DNA from: Desulfotomaculum sp.
GTDB lineage: Bacteria > Bacillota > Desulfotomaculia > Desulfotomaculales > Nap2-2B
DNA: 39,704 nucleotides
Assembly (NCBI GenBank): GCA_003513005.1
Contig: DOTD01000082.1
Span: forward strand, 1 to 39,704
Reading direction: 5' to 3'
The notes below the pieces were generated by a model. The model was not told the origin of the DNA, did no database searches, and saw only the letters and a program-made list of their open reading frames with translations. The position numbers were made by a program, and so were the translations under genes. This document shows positions 31,112 through 39,589 of this stretch, piece after piece; position 1 is the stretch's first letter, and each line of letters opens with the position of its first letter.

Positions 31112-31157
31112 AAACAATCACTTTTAAAAACAATTACCTGGAGGTGCAAAAAAAGAA

Positions 31158-31394
31158 TTGGTTGTAAAAAGGGAAAAAGGCCGCAAAGTAAAAAGGCGTG
31201 TCTGCAGCTTTTGCATGGATAAAATAAATTCTATAGATTACAAGGATGTACCCCGTTTAAAAAAATATGTTACCGAACGCGGGAAAATATTGCCGCGCAG
31301 GGTTTCGGGAAATTGCGCCTGGCATCAAAGAATTCTGACGGTTGCCATTAAAAGGGCCAGAGTAATGGCGCTGGCGCCTTTTACTGCAGAATAG
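31158..31394 (+). CDS. rpsR: Ribosomal protein S18 (bS18), zinc-binding type (78 aa)
   Basis: This is S18 with the conserved DYKDVPRLKKYVTERGKILPRRVSG and LTVAIKRARVMALAPF. It is the cysteine-containing (C+) form: CSFC near the N-terminus and CAWH in the middle provide four likely zinc ligands, which the common B. subtilis form lacks. The start is TTG at 31158; GGAGGTG lies upstream with a rather long spacing of about eleven bases. Confidence 0.95.
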   Translation: MVVKREKGRKVKRRVCSFCMDKINSIDYKDVPRLKKYVTERGKILPRRVSGNCAWHQRILTVAIKRARVMALAPFTAE

Positions 31395-31415
31395 CAGTCC
31401 AAGACGATTTATTAA

Positions 31416-31457
31416 GGGAACGTTAGGCGGTATCAAACGCTTGATGTTCCCCTTTTT
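31416..31457 (+). terminator. Terminator after rpsR
   Basis: GGGAAC (31416-31421) pairs with GTTCCC (31446-31451), with partial inner pairing (GCG/CGC), followed by CTTTTT. It ends the rpsF-ssb-rpsR unit. Confidence 0.75.
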
Positions 31458-31519
31458 AATTTATTTTTAATTTATTTGGCATTGCGCCCAATATTATTAG
31501 TGCAGGAAAAAATACAGGG

Positions 31520-31888
31520 GTGACGAATTTAAGCTTTAAAAGGGAATTATTTTTGAGGGGGGGGCAGTTTTTGATTCCAATTAACCAGGAGACAGGCATA
31601 GCTAGAAATATAAGGGTTATTGAATGGCTTAAGGCAGATTTACTTACTTCTTCGGCCGCGCTGTTTAAAGGTATGCTTCAGGATAGTGAAGAATACTTGC
31701 TGGATGCGCTTGCCAGCTTAATCATTACCTGTTATGTTCTTGGACGGCGTCTTGGTCTTAGTTTTTCACGTTTGGATTTGACACTGGAATCAAAACTCCA
31801 GAAAAATATTCATGAAAACCACGAACTTGAAAAATGGTACTCTGATTTATCCCTTCTACATGCTCACCTGACTGAAAAAAAGAGGTGA
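31520..31888 (+). CDS. MazG-like family protein (122 aa)
   Basis: This is a MazG-like protein of the type often encoded after rpsR in Peptococcaceae: IARNIRVIEWLKADLLTSSAALFKGMLQDSEEYLLDALASLIITCYVLGRRLG. The helical pattern resembles MazG-type NTP pyrophosphohydrolases, but the full ExxE...ExxD metal set is not obvious, so activity is doubtful. The start is uncertain. GTG at 31520 has only a distant SD; an internal TTG at 31571 (giving MIPINQETG) follows a run of G's (GAGGGGGGGG) at good spacing and may be the real one. Confidence 0.75.
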   Translation: MTNLSFKRELFLRGGQFLIPINQETGIARNIRVIEWLKADLLTSSAALFKGMLQDSEEYLLDALASLIITCYVLGRRLGLSFSRLDLTLESKLQKNIHENHELEKWYSDLSLLHAHLTEKKR

Positions 31889-31892
31889 TTAA

Positions 31893-32303
31893 TTGGTTCA
31901 CCGCTTAAAAAACAGAATTTTTATTGAAGGGTTTGTCTTTAGGCGCCTTGGCTGCGGTTTTTGAATTACTTGCCAGGGTTCCTGCATTAGCAGCGTATTT
32001 GCGCCGTTACCACTGGCCATTGTCGTTAAACGCCGGGACTTGAAGACAGGCGCAATGGCTTTCCTGGCGGCCTGCTTGATCTATTACTTTATTTCTCATG
32101 CGGGTTTGCCTGATCTCATAATGATCCTGCAAATCGGTTTGCTTGGTTTATTGCTTGGTATACTTTTGAAAAATAATGTATCAACCGGGCAAAGTATAAT
32201 TATTTTTATTTTCTCAGCATCGGTTTTAACCCTGTTAAGCATTTTGGTTATCTTAAAGCATATTGCAGAGTCCGGCAGAAGCCAACACGGGGAGGGAACT
32301 TAA
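31893..32303 (+). pseudogene. Broken yybS (DUF2232) gene: frameshifts and C-terminal truncation
   Basis: A TTG at 31893 behind AGAGGTG opens MVHRLKNRIFIEGF. The frame then stops, but the next frame continues with LKGLSLGALAAVFELLARVP, and a third carries ISSVFAPLPLAIVVKRRDLK, which leads into TGAMAFLAACLIYYF and LGLLLGILLKNN (open to 32303). Joined together these read as the N-terminal membrane region of YybS/DUF2232 proteins, which in Firmicutes lie after rpsR and are about 300 residues long. At least two frameshifts and loss of the C-terminal half make it a relic. The gdpP (DHH phosphodiesterase) gene that commonly follows is missing. Confidence 0.7.
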
Positions 32304-32753
32304 GTGAAAGTTGTTTTACTGGAGGATGTGAAAAACCTTGGCAGGAAAGGTGATTTGGTGCAGGTAGCCGAAGGGCATGCGCGCAATTACCTCCTGCCCA
32401 GAAAGTTAGCCGTGGAGGCAACTGAAGGGAAAATAAAACAATTGGCTGAGCTTCGGGAAGCCGCAGCAAGAAAGAAACAGCGTGAAGAAAGCGCCGCAAA
32501 GGACTTAGCCGTCAGGCTTGAATCAATATTGGTCAGGGTATACAGCAAAGCCGGAGAAGGCGGAAAATTATTTGGTTCCATAAGCAACAAAGACGTAGTT
32601 GATGCCCTGGTAAAAGATTACGGTATAGAAATAGACAAGAAAAAGATTATACTTAAAGAACCGATAAAAAAATTAGGTTTTTACTCCTTGCCGGTCAAGT
32701 TATATCCTTCCGTACAGGTTAACCTCAGTGTTAATGTGCTGGCGGACCAATAA
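32304..32753 (+). CDS. rplI: Ribosomal protein L9 (bL9, 149 aa)
   Basis: This is L9. The N-terminal RNA-binding lobe is MKVVLLEDVKNLGRKGDLVQVAEGHARNYLLPRKLAV, followed by the long connecting helix and the C-terminal lobe (GGKLFGSISNKDVVDAL, KLGFYSLPVKLYPSVQVNLSVNV). It starts GTG at 32304, with GGAGGG six bases or so upstream, directly at the end of the yybS relic. Confidence 0.97.
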   Translation: MKVVLLEDVKNLGRKGDLVQVAEGHARNYLLPRKLAVEATEGKIKQLAELREAAARKKQREESAAKDLAVRLESILVRVYSKAGEGGKLFGSISNKDVVDALVKDYGIEIDKKKIILKEPIKKLGFYSLPVKLYPSVQVNLSVNVLADQ

Positions 32754-32775
32754 AAATACGAAAGGCTTAAAAGAC

Positions 32776-34692
32776 ATGGAATCACTCCTATCCAAATTTA
32801 AAGCGATCAAAAATGGATCCGGGCACAAGTTTACCGGAGAAGAACAATTGAAACGTCAGGTCGACGCGCTTTACGGTCTGGTAGCCAACCTGTACGGTTC
32901 GGATAAAATTGTTCTTCGGGCAGGCAAATTAAACGCTCTTAAATTGATGCGATCGGATAAGTTTGAAGAAAGGGCGCTTGCCCTGCAAAAGCTTGTTTTC
33001 GAGGATCCGACCTTTGAAACAATACCTTCTCTCGAAGACATTCCAGAGATATTGGAGCAGATTGAAGAAGAAGTCGCCGATATACTTGCGAAAAGGACCG
33101 TTGAAGGGGAGCTTGAGAAAAAAATCAACAAAAAGCTCCAGCAGCGCCATGATGACTACATGCATGAAATAAAGGTCCAGGCGCTCAAGGAAAGTACGAA
33201 TCCGGAAAACGCGCATACTTTAAAAAAGCTTGCCATTTTAGAGAAAATGGAACAAAAGAAATTAGCCCGTTCAGCTATAGAAAAGCTTCGCCCGTCCAGT
33301 ATAGAAGAAATTGCCGGTCAGGAAAGAGCTCTAAAGTCGCTTCTTGCTAAAATGACCTCACCTTTTCCGCAGCATATAATCCTTTACGGTCCGCCGGGCG
33401 TCGGCAAAACAACCGCTGCCCGGCTGGCTTTAGATGTGGCGAGAAATTCAGCTCTTGGCCCCTTTGAAAAAGATGCGCCTTTTATAGAAATCAGCGGATC
33501 AACTTTGAGGTGGGATCCCAGAGAAGTCACAAATCCGCTCCTGGGTTCCGTACACGATCCAATCTACCAGGGCGCAAGGAGGGAACTGGCTGACAGCGGG
33601 ATACCCGAGCCAAAATTCGGGCTCGTCACGGATGCCCACGGTGGTGTATTGTTTATTGATGAGATTGGTGAAATGGACCCGCTGCTGCAGAATAAACTTC
33701 TTAAAGTTTTAGAAGATAAAAGGGTTCATTTTGAATCATCCTACTATGATCCTCATGATCAAAGCATACCCCAGTATGTACGAAAAGTTTTTGAAGAAGG
33801 AGCGCCCGCCGACTTTCTTTTAATCGGGGCGACTACTCAGGAAACTGACAACATTAATCCTGCCTTACGGTCACGCTGCGCGGAAGTTTTTTTTGAACCG
33901 CTGACGCCGGGAGATATTAAAAGTATTGTCATTCAAGCCGCAAAGAAACTGGATGTGATGCTGGAGGAAAGTGTTTCCGGCGTAATCAGCCGGTATACGA
34001 TTGACGGTCGGAAAGCGGTAGGCATACTGGCCGACGCCTATAGCCTCGCCTGTTACAGAGAAAAGAATAATAATTCTCAAATTCTGATTACCGAGCAGGA
34101 CGCTTACGAAGTAGTTAAATTAGGCCGGCTTACACCTTATGATCTTCGTCAGTCAAGCAGCAACCTTGAAGTAGGGAAAGTTTTTGCGCTTGGCGTATTG
34201 GGTTTTTTAGGCTCTCTGCTGGAGATTGAAGCGGTGGTCTTTCCAAGCCGGAAAGCCGGCCGCGGGGCAATTCGTTTTAACGATACCGCAGGTTCCATGA
34301 CAAAGGACTCTGTATTTAACGCCGCTTCTGTAATACGCAAAATAACTGAAAAAGATCTTGCGGATTACGATGTTCATGTAAATGTGGTGGGCGGTGGACA
34401 TATTGACGGTCCCTCCGCGGGAGCGGCTATATTCCTGGCCATTTACAGCGCCCTGGAGGAAAGAGCGCTGCCCCAGGACATGGCTATTACGGGGGAACTT
34501 TCTATTCAGGGTAAAATTAAACCTGTAGGCAGTATACCCGAAAAAATTTACGGCGCCCGGCAGACAGGCATTAAAAAAATATTTATTCCCAGTGATAACC
34601 TTCATGACGTGCCGCCGGATCTTACTGATATTGAAATTGTTCCTGTCTCTGCGATTGAAGAAATGATTGCTATATTATCAGTTAAAACATGA
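32776..34692 (+). CDS. lonC: Lon-family ATP-dependent protease, LonC type (638 aa)
   Basis: This AAA+ protease lacks the N-terminal Lon domain and instead has a coiled-coil helical region (about 1-175). Walker A is GPPGVGKTT, Walker B GVLFIDEIGEM, sensor region INPALRSRC. The C-terminal Lon protease domain has the catalytic serine in DGPSAGAAIF and the catalytic lysine in the following TGELSIQGKIKPVG/GIKKIFIP region. The start at 32776 (ATG, AAAGG upstream) is preferred over an open frame from 32728 that overlaps rplI. LonC proteins occur next to rplI and dnaB in clostridia. Substrates are unknown; reported members degrade unfolded protein. Confidence 0.88.
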   Translation: MESLLSKFKAIKNGSGHKFTGEEQLKRQVDALYGLVANLYGSDKIVLRAGKLNALKLMRSDKFEERALALQKLVFEDPTFETIPSLEDIPEILEQIEEEVADILAKRTVEGELEKKINKKLQQRHDDYMHEIKVQALKESTNPENAHTLKKLAILEKMEQKKLARSAIEKLRPSSIEEIAGQERALKSLLAKMTSPFPQHIILYGPPGVGKTTAARLALDVARNSALGPFEKDAPFIEISGSTLRWDPREVTNPLLGSVHDPIYQGARRELADSGIPEPKFGLVTDAHGGVLFIDEIGEMDPLLQNKLLKVLEDKRVHFESSYYDPHDQSIPQYVRKVFEEGAPADFLLIGATTQETDNINPALRSRCAEVFFEPLTPGDIKSIVIQAAKKLDVMLEESVSGVISRYTIDGRKAVGILADAYSLACYREKNNNSQILITEQDAYEVVKLGRLTPYDLRQSSSNLEVGKVFALGVLGFLGSLLEIEAVVFPSRKAGRGAIRFNDTAGSMTKDSVFNAASVIRKITEKDLADYDVHVNVVGGGHIDGPSAGAAIFLAIYSALEERALPQDMAITGELSIQGKIKPVGSIPEKIYGARQTGIKKIFIPSDNLHDVPPDLTDIEIVPVSAIEEMIAILSVKT

Positions 34693-34720
34693 GTAGTTTT
34701 GGTTATAAGGAACCGAATCC

Positions 34721-36085
34721 ATGACTGATGAGAAAGATAAATCTCTTCCTCAAAATATAGATGCCGAGCAGTCTGTAATTGGCGCTCTGTTTATCGACCG
34801 GAATTCCATTGCAAAAGTAACTCGTTTTTTACGTGCGGAAGACTTTTACATGGAAAGCCACCGGAAGATTTATGAAGCCATCCTCTTTTTGGAGGAAAAC
34901 GGCCACCCGGTAGATCTTATTACAGTGGTTAATCATTTACGCGACACCGGGGTACTGGATCGTATCGGGGGCGCCACCTACATCGCCTCACTTGCGAGTA
35001 TGCTCCCAACTGCTGCGAATGTTGAATATCACGCTCATATTGTTGAGGAAAAGGCGCTTTTAAGAAATCTGATCCAGATAGCGACCAGGATCGCCAATCT
35101 GGGATATGAAGGGGAAAATGTTGAACAGCTAATTGACCAGTCCGAAAAAATGATTCTGGAGTTAACCTCCCGCCGTGCCTCATCCGCCTTTACAACAATG
35201 AAAGAACTCGTTATGCAGGTCTTAAAGTTTATCGAAGAAAGGTACAAAAATAAAGGCGCAATTTTAGGTGTTGAAAGCGGCTTTTATGATATAGACAAAT
35301 TGTGCTGCGGTTTGCAGCCCGGTGATTTAATAATCGTAGCCGGCAGGCCGGCAATGGGAAAAACGAGTTTTGGACTGACGATTGCTCACTATGTTGCGCT
35401 CAGCCAGCGCCTTCCGGTGGCTGTATTCAGCCTGGAAATGTCTAAAGAACAGTTAGTCCAGAGAGTGTTGTGCTCAGAAGCGAAAGTTGACCAGCAGAAA
35501 GTCCGCAACGGCCAACTCAATGAGAGTGACTGGATAAAGCTGACCGAAGCAGCATCTAAACTAGCAAATGCTCCTCTTTATATCGACGATTCAGCCCTTT
35601 TATCGGTGCGTCAGGTGAGGGCTAAAGCCAAGCGCCTGCAGCTGGAAAAAGGATTGAGCCTGATAGTTATTGACTACCTGCAATTGATGCAGTCAAACCT
35701 GCGTGTGGAAAACAGGCAGCAGGAAATTTCAGAAATTTCTCGTTCCCTGAAAAGCCTGGCAAAAGATCTCCAGGTCCCGGTAGTCGCTTTGGCTCAGCTC
35801 AGCCGCCAGGTTGAGCAGAGGCAGGATAAAAGACCGATTATGTCCGATCTAAGGGATAGCGGGAGCATTGAGCAGGATGCCGATATCGTAATGTTTATTT
35901 ACAGGGATGAATACTACAAATCCGATTCTGATAAAAAAGGTATTACAGAAATAATTATCGCAAAACAGCGCAACGGTCCCACCGGAGCCGTTGAATTAGC
36001 CTTCGTAAAGGAATTTACCCGTTTCCTAAACCTTTCAAAGCAAGGAGACATGGACGTTCCTTATCAAGCAGTCATTACATCATGA
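34721..36085 (+). CDS. dnaB: Replicative DNA helicase DnaB (454 aa)
   Basis: This is a hexameric helicase. The N-terminal DnaB domain is AEQSVIGALFIDRNSI, FYMESHRKIYEAI and the HPVDLITV region; a linker follows; then the RecA-like domain with Walker A AGRPAMGKTSFGL, SLEMSKEQLVQR, Walker B LIVIDYLQLM, the conserved SRSLKSLAKDLQVPVVALAQLSR segment and SDLRDSGSIEQDADIV. No intein is present. Its last 22 bp overlap the 3' end of purA on the other strand. Confidence 0.97.
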   Translation: MTDEKDKSLPQNIDAEQSVIGALFIDRNSIAKVTRFLRAEDFYMESHRKIYEAILFLEENGHPVDLITVVNHLRDTGVLDRIGGATYIASLASMLPTAANVEYHAHIVEEKALLRNLIQIATRIANLGYEGENVEQLIDQSEKMILELTSRRASSAFTTMKELVMQVLKFIEERYKNKGAILGVESGFYDIDKLCCGLQPGDLIIVAGRPAMGKTSFGLTIAHYVALSQRLPVAVFSLEMSKEQLVQRVLCSEAKVDQQKVRNGQLNESDWIKLTEAASKLANAPLYIDDSALLSVRQVRAKAKRLQLEKGLSLIVIDYLQLMQSNLRVENRQQEISEISRSLKSLAKDLQVPVVALAQLSRQVEQRQDKRPIMSDLRDSGSIEQDADIVMFIYRDEYYKSDSDKKGITEIIIAKQRNGPTGAVELAFVKEFTRFLNLSKQGDMDVPYQAVITS

Positions 36086-37353
36086 ATGATAATGGTTTGT
36101 TCCCTGTGCATACCTACTCCTATAATTGCTATAGGCACACCGGATAATTCAGCAAGCCTTTGCAGATAGCTCCTTGCTTCGGCAGGGAGATCCCCGTAAT
36201 TCCTTATGCTACTTATATCTTCATGCCATCCCGGCATTTCTTCGTATACCGGCTCACATTCCGAGAGAACTTTCAGGCTGGCAGGGAAGTCCTCCAGCGT
36301 TTCTCCTTTGTAGCGGTAGGAAACGCATATCTTAACAGTATTAAGTCCGGAAAGCACATCCAACTTCGTTACAGCGAGGTAGTCAAGTCCGTTTATGCGA
36401 GCTGCATAACGGGCTATCACACTGTCATACCAACCGCAGCGGCGCGGCCTTCCCGTAGTTGTTCCGTATTCGTTTCCACACCCCCTGATCTTTCCTCCCG
36501 TTTCATCCATAAGCTCTGTAGGGAATGGCCCTTCGCCAACGCGAGTTATATATGCTTTCGCTATCCCGACGACCCGGTTTATCCTGGTGGGTCCGATACC
36601 TGCTCCGGTACAGGCCGCGCCTGCTATAGGATGAGAAGATGTTACAAAGGGATAAGTCCCATGATCAAGATCCAAAAGAGTTCCCTGGGCCCCTTCGAAC
36701 AGTATTTTTTTGCCCTCATCAAGCGCCGTATTAATTATCACAGATACGTCTGCTACGTATGGTTTTAAAATTCCGGCATATTTGCTGTATACTTCCAGCA
36801 ATTCAGCGTAGTCAAATCCTTCTGCCCCGTAAACATTGTCTAGGAGTCTGTTTTTTCCTTCAAGCGCGTACTTAAGATAGAACCGGAATTCCTCCGGATC
36901 AATCAGATCCACAACCCTGATTCCCGCACGGGAAGCCTTATCAGCATAGGTTGGCCCGATACCGCGGCTGGTCGTTCCTATCCTTTGGCTGCCCTTTTGC
37001 TCTTCTTCACATAGATCTTGCCGCCGGTGGTAGGGCAGGATAATGTGGGCTCTTGGACTGATCCTTAGGAAATCGGTATTAATTCCCTGGCCGGTAAGTT
37101 GTTTTATCTCTTCAATAAGAGCCCCCGGATCGATGACTACTCCGTTGCCGATGAGACATAGCTTTCCAGGATAAAGAATACCAGAAGGGATCAGATGAAG
37201 TTTTAGTTCCCTGCCGTTGGCAACTACAGTATGTCCTGCATTGTTGCCGCCCTGGTATCTGACCACCACATCAGCCCTAGCTGCCAAAAAGTCAGTGACT
37301 TTTCCCTTGCCCTCGTCTCCCCATTGCGCCCCTACTACTATTAAAGCGGACAT
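36064..37353 (-). CDS. purA: Adenylosuccinate synthetase (429 aa)
   Basis: PurA joins IMP and aspartate with GTP in the first AMP-specific step. Visible are the P-loop-like GAQWGDEGKGKVTD, the catalytic NNAGHT, RGIGPTYADK, GAQGTLLDLDHGTYPFVTSS and the GTTTGRPRRCGW segment. Length matches the family. AGGAGG precedes the ATG at 37353. The gene converges on dnaB and overlaps its end by 22 bp, with no terminator between. Confidence 0.98.
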   Translation of the reverse strand: MSALIVVGAQWGDEGKGKVTDFLAARADVVVRYQGGNNAGHTVVANGRELKLHLIPSGILYPGKLCLIGNGVVIDPGALIEEIKQLTGQGINTDFLRISPRAHIILPYHRRQDLCEEEQKGSQRIGTTSRGIGPTYADKASRAGIRVVDLIDPEEFRFYLKYALEGKNRLLDNVYGAEGFDYAELLEVYSKYAGILKPYVADVSVIINTALDEGKKILFEGAQGTLLDLDHGTYPFVTSSHPIAGAACTGAGIGPTRINRVVGIAKAYITRVGEGPFPTELMDETGGKIRGCGNEYGTTTGRPRRCGWYDSVIARYAARINGLDYLAVTKLDVLSGLNTVKICVSYRYKGETLEDFPASLKVLSECEPVYEEMPGWHEDISSIRNYGDLPAEARSYLQRLAELSGVPIAIIGVGMHREQTIIIHDVMTA

Positions 37354-37387
37354 ATTAAGTATCTTTACCTCCTAGTTTTTAGACGAC

Positions 37388-38782
37388 CTACTTCGAGTGT
37401 CTATTTAAAATTTCACGGGCAGCTATCACACCGGCCACAGATGCCTGGACCAGGCCCCTGGTTACTCCGGCGCCATCACCCGCCGCAAACAGGTTGCTTA
37501 TTTGAGTTTCTAAAGTATTTGTCAGTGACAGGCGCGAGGAATAAAATTTTACTTCTACTCCATATAAAAGCGTGTATCTGGAATAAACACCGGGAACAAC
37601 CTGGTTGATAGCCTGAAGCATTTCCATTATGGCGACAAGGTGCCGGTATGGAAAAACGAGGCTCAGATCCCCCGGAGTGGCCTGCAGCAAGGTGGGAACA
37701 GTCAGACTTTTTTTCAATCTTTCAGGAGTGCTGCGCTGACCCTTTAGCAAATCACCGAGTCTTTGTACAATTACGGCGCCACTTAGAAGGTTTGACAAAC
37801 TTGCTATATACTTCCCGTATGCAGTTGGTTCCTTGAAGGGTTCTGTAAATGTCTTGCTGACAAGGACGGCAAAATTTGTATTATCAGTTTTTCTGTAAGC
37901 GTGGGAATGGCCGTTAACTGTTATAACCCCGCCGGTGTTCTCCAGGACAACTTCGCCATTTGGGTTCATACAGAATGTACGCACCTTATCATCAAAGGTT
38001 CTTGAATAATAAATAAATTTAGCTTCGTAAAAAACAGTTGTCAAAGGGTCCATTACAGTTGCAGGAACTTCTACACGTACGCCAATGTCCACAGGGTTGA
38101 TTACTGTGTTAAGTTTCAACCGCTGCGCTTCTTTACTCAGCCATTCCGACCCCTCGCGTCCGGGGGCTATGACGACGTACTTCCCAGAAAAGACTTCTCC
38201 GTTATGGGTACGCACACCTTTTACCTGGCTGTTCTCAACAATAATATTTTCAACGCTGCAGCAGGTCTGAATCATAACGCCATGCTCCAGGAGGAAGTCC
38301 TGCATGTTTTTTAGAATGTCCTGGCAGCGGCCTGTTCCGATATGGCGGATAGCTACAGGGATAAGCTTTAATTCTGCTTTTGCGGCGTTGTGCTGAAACG
38401 CCTGTATTTTGTCGGTTTGATCAAGCCCGAAAATGTTCTTGGGGGCGCCAAATGCAACATATATGTTATCAATATAATTAATCAGTTCGGATAATTCACG
38501 TTCACTTATATATTGCTCCAGGTTTCCGCCGATTTCGGTTGAAAGGGTCAGTTTGCCGTCACTGAATGCCCCTGCGCCGCCCCAACCGCAGATTACAGAA
38601 CACGGTTTGCAGTTAAAGCAGTTATCATTTCTTTCCCTGGCCGGGCAGATCCTGTTCTGTATGTTTTGACCTTTTTCAAGGATTAGTATTTTCAGGTTTT
38701 GACCGCTTTTAACCAGTTCAAGGGCAGTAAAGATCCCTGCCGGTCCGGCCCCGATAATAATAACGTCATAGTTTTCGTTCAT
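37388..38782 (-). CDS. NAD(P)/FAD-dependent dehydrogenase, COG2509 type (464 aa)
   Basis: This flavoprotein has the Rossmann motif VIIIGAGPAGIFTALEL at the N-terminus, followed by a cysteine-containing segment (CPARERNDNCFNCKPC, then CGWGGAGAFSDGKL) typical of COG2509 uncharacterised FAD dehydrogenases. A second conserved patch is VVIAPGREGSEWL, and the C-terminal FAD-binding region is NLFAAGDGAGVTRGLVQASVAG. The clustered cysteines might bind metal or take part in redox (inference). The substrate is unknown. It is 34 bp upstream of purA on the same strand, so probably co-transcribed. Confidence 0.85.
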   Translation of the reverse strand: MNENYDVIIIGAGPAGIFTALELVKSGQNLKILILEKGQNIQNRICPARERNDNCFNCKPCSVICGWGGAGAFSDGKLTLSTEIGGNLEQYISERELSELINYIDNIYVAFGAPKNIFGLDQTDKIQAFQHNAAKAELKLIPVAIRHIGTGRCQDILKNMQDFLLEHGVMIQTCCSVENIIVENSQVKGVRTHNGEVFSGKYVVIAPGREGSEWLSKEAQRLKLNTVINPVDIGVRVEVPATVMDPLTTVFYEAKFIYYSRTFDDKVRTFCMNPNGEVVLENTGGVITVNGHSHAYRKTDNTNFAVLVSKTFTEPFKEPTAYGKYIASLSNLLSGAVIVQRLGDLLKGQRSTPERLKKSLTVPTLLQATPGDLSLVFPYRHLVAIMEMLQAINQVVPGVYSRYTLLYGVEVKFYSSRLSLTNTLETQISNLFAAGDGAGVTRGLVQASVAGVIAAREILNRHSK

Positions 38783-38904
38783 CTTGTCACTTCCAATATA
38801 CCGTTCTTAAATGGCATCAATATCTTAGCACCGGAAATTGACCGGTGTCAAGAAGACAGCCTTTTTATGATGAGGTTGTCATTTTTATATTTGACATTCG
38901 GAAC

Positions 38905-39567
38905 TTAGCGTTGGAAAGCCGGCCTGCATAGTTTAAGAAAATTATTGAGAATTTTTGCAGTAATACCCCAGATAAAGAATCTATCGTATTCGAGGTAATA
39001 GATGGGCAAAGACCATCGTTTCTGCCAGGTCTTTTTATATGTGGGCGGTATTTTGCAGAAGGGAAAATCGGAACAATACTGTGTGGCAACGTCCGTGTAA
39101 CTTTTTATAGGAGAGTTAGTTATTAGGAAGGAAAGCGGCACAGTAAATATTTCATCAACCTCTTCTCTGTTCGGAGCAATTTCAGTTGTCAGCATTTTAC
39201 CGACAAAGGGGTAGATTAATTTACCCATGGGTGTCGGCAGGGTATCAAGCGCCCCAAGCAGCTTGATATCTTCCCGGCTGATCCCGAGTTCCTCTGATGT
39301 TTCCCGGACAGCGGCTTCATGCGGCCTGTCAAGCTCATTGAATTCCACACCTCCTCCGGGAAAGCAGACCTCTCCGGGTTGGACATCCAGATCCTGCGCC
39401 CGAACCTCGAAAAGAAGACAAGTCTCATTATTTATTTCAATAAGAGGGAGCAGTACTGCCGATATATAGTAATCTTCTTTGTCCAAAATACTGGTGTGTC
39501 TTTTTGCAAGCAGGCTCTCTATTTTTTTCTCCAACAAATAACTGTCGAGCAGACGCCCGACCTTCAC
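38905..39567 (-). CDS. Nudix hydrolase, CoA pyrophosphatase-like (220 aa)
   Basis: The Nudix box reads GGGVEFNELDRPHEAAVRET followed by SEELGI, with the REx2EE core intact. It is preceded by GEVCFPGG, as in the NudL/YeaB CoA pyrophosphatases, which split CoA or acyl-CoA to phosphopantetheine and 3',5'-ADP. The following TPMGKLIYPFVG also fits that group. The C-terminal half (about 150-220) contains the aromatic YKKTWQKRWSLPIYYLEYDRFF segment. The start is uncertain: GTG at 39567 has only a weak SD, and sequence beyond it differs in composition. It is 122 bp upstream of the FAD dehydrogenase gene on the same strand. Confidence 0.82.
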   Translation of the reverse strand: MKVGRLLDSYLLEKKIESLLAKRHTSILDKEDYYISAVLLPLIEINNETCLLFEVRAQDLDVQPGEVCFPGGGVEFNELDRPHEAAVRETSEELGISREDIKLLGALDTLPTPMGKLIYPFVGKMLTTEIAPNREEVDEIFTVPLSFLITNSPIKSYTDVATQYCSDFPFCKIPPTYKKTWQKRWSLPIYYLEYDRFFIWGITAKILNNFLKLCRPAFQR

Positions 39568-39589
39568 CCCACTTCCAAATTTTGTTGAA

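Noticed and set aside
31158..39567. Prophage or CRISPR material in the replication cluster
   Set aside because: No repeat-spacer pattern, integrase or phage structural genes are seen; the genes are standard housekeeping ones.
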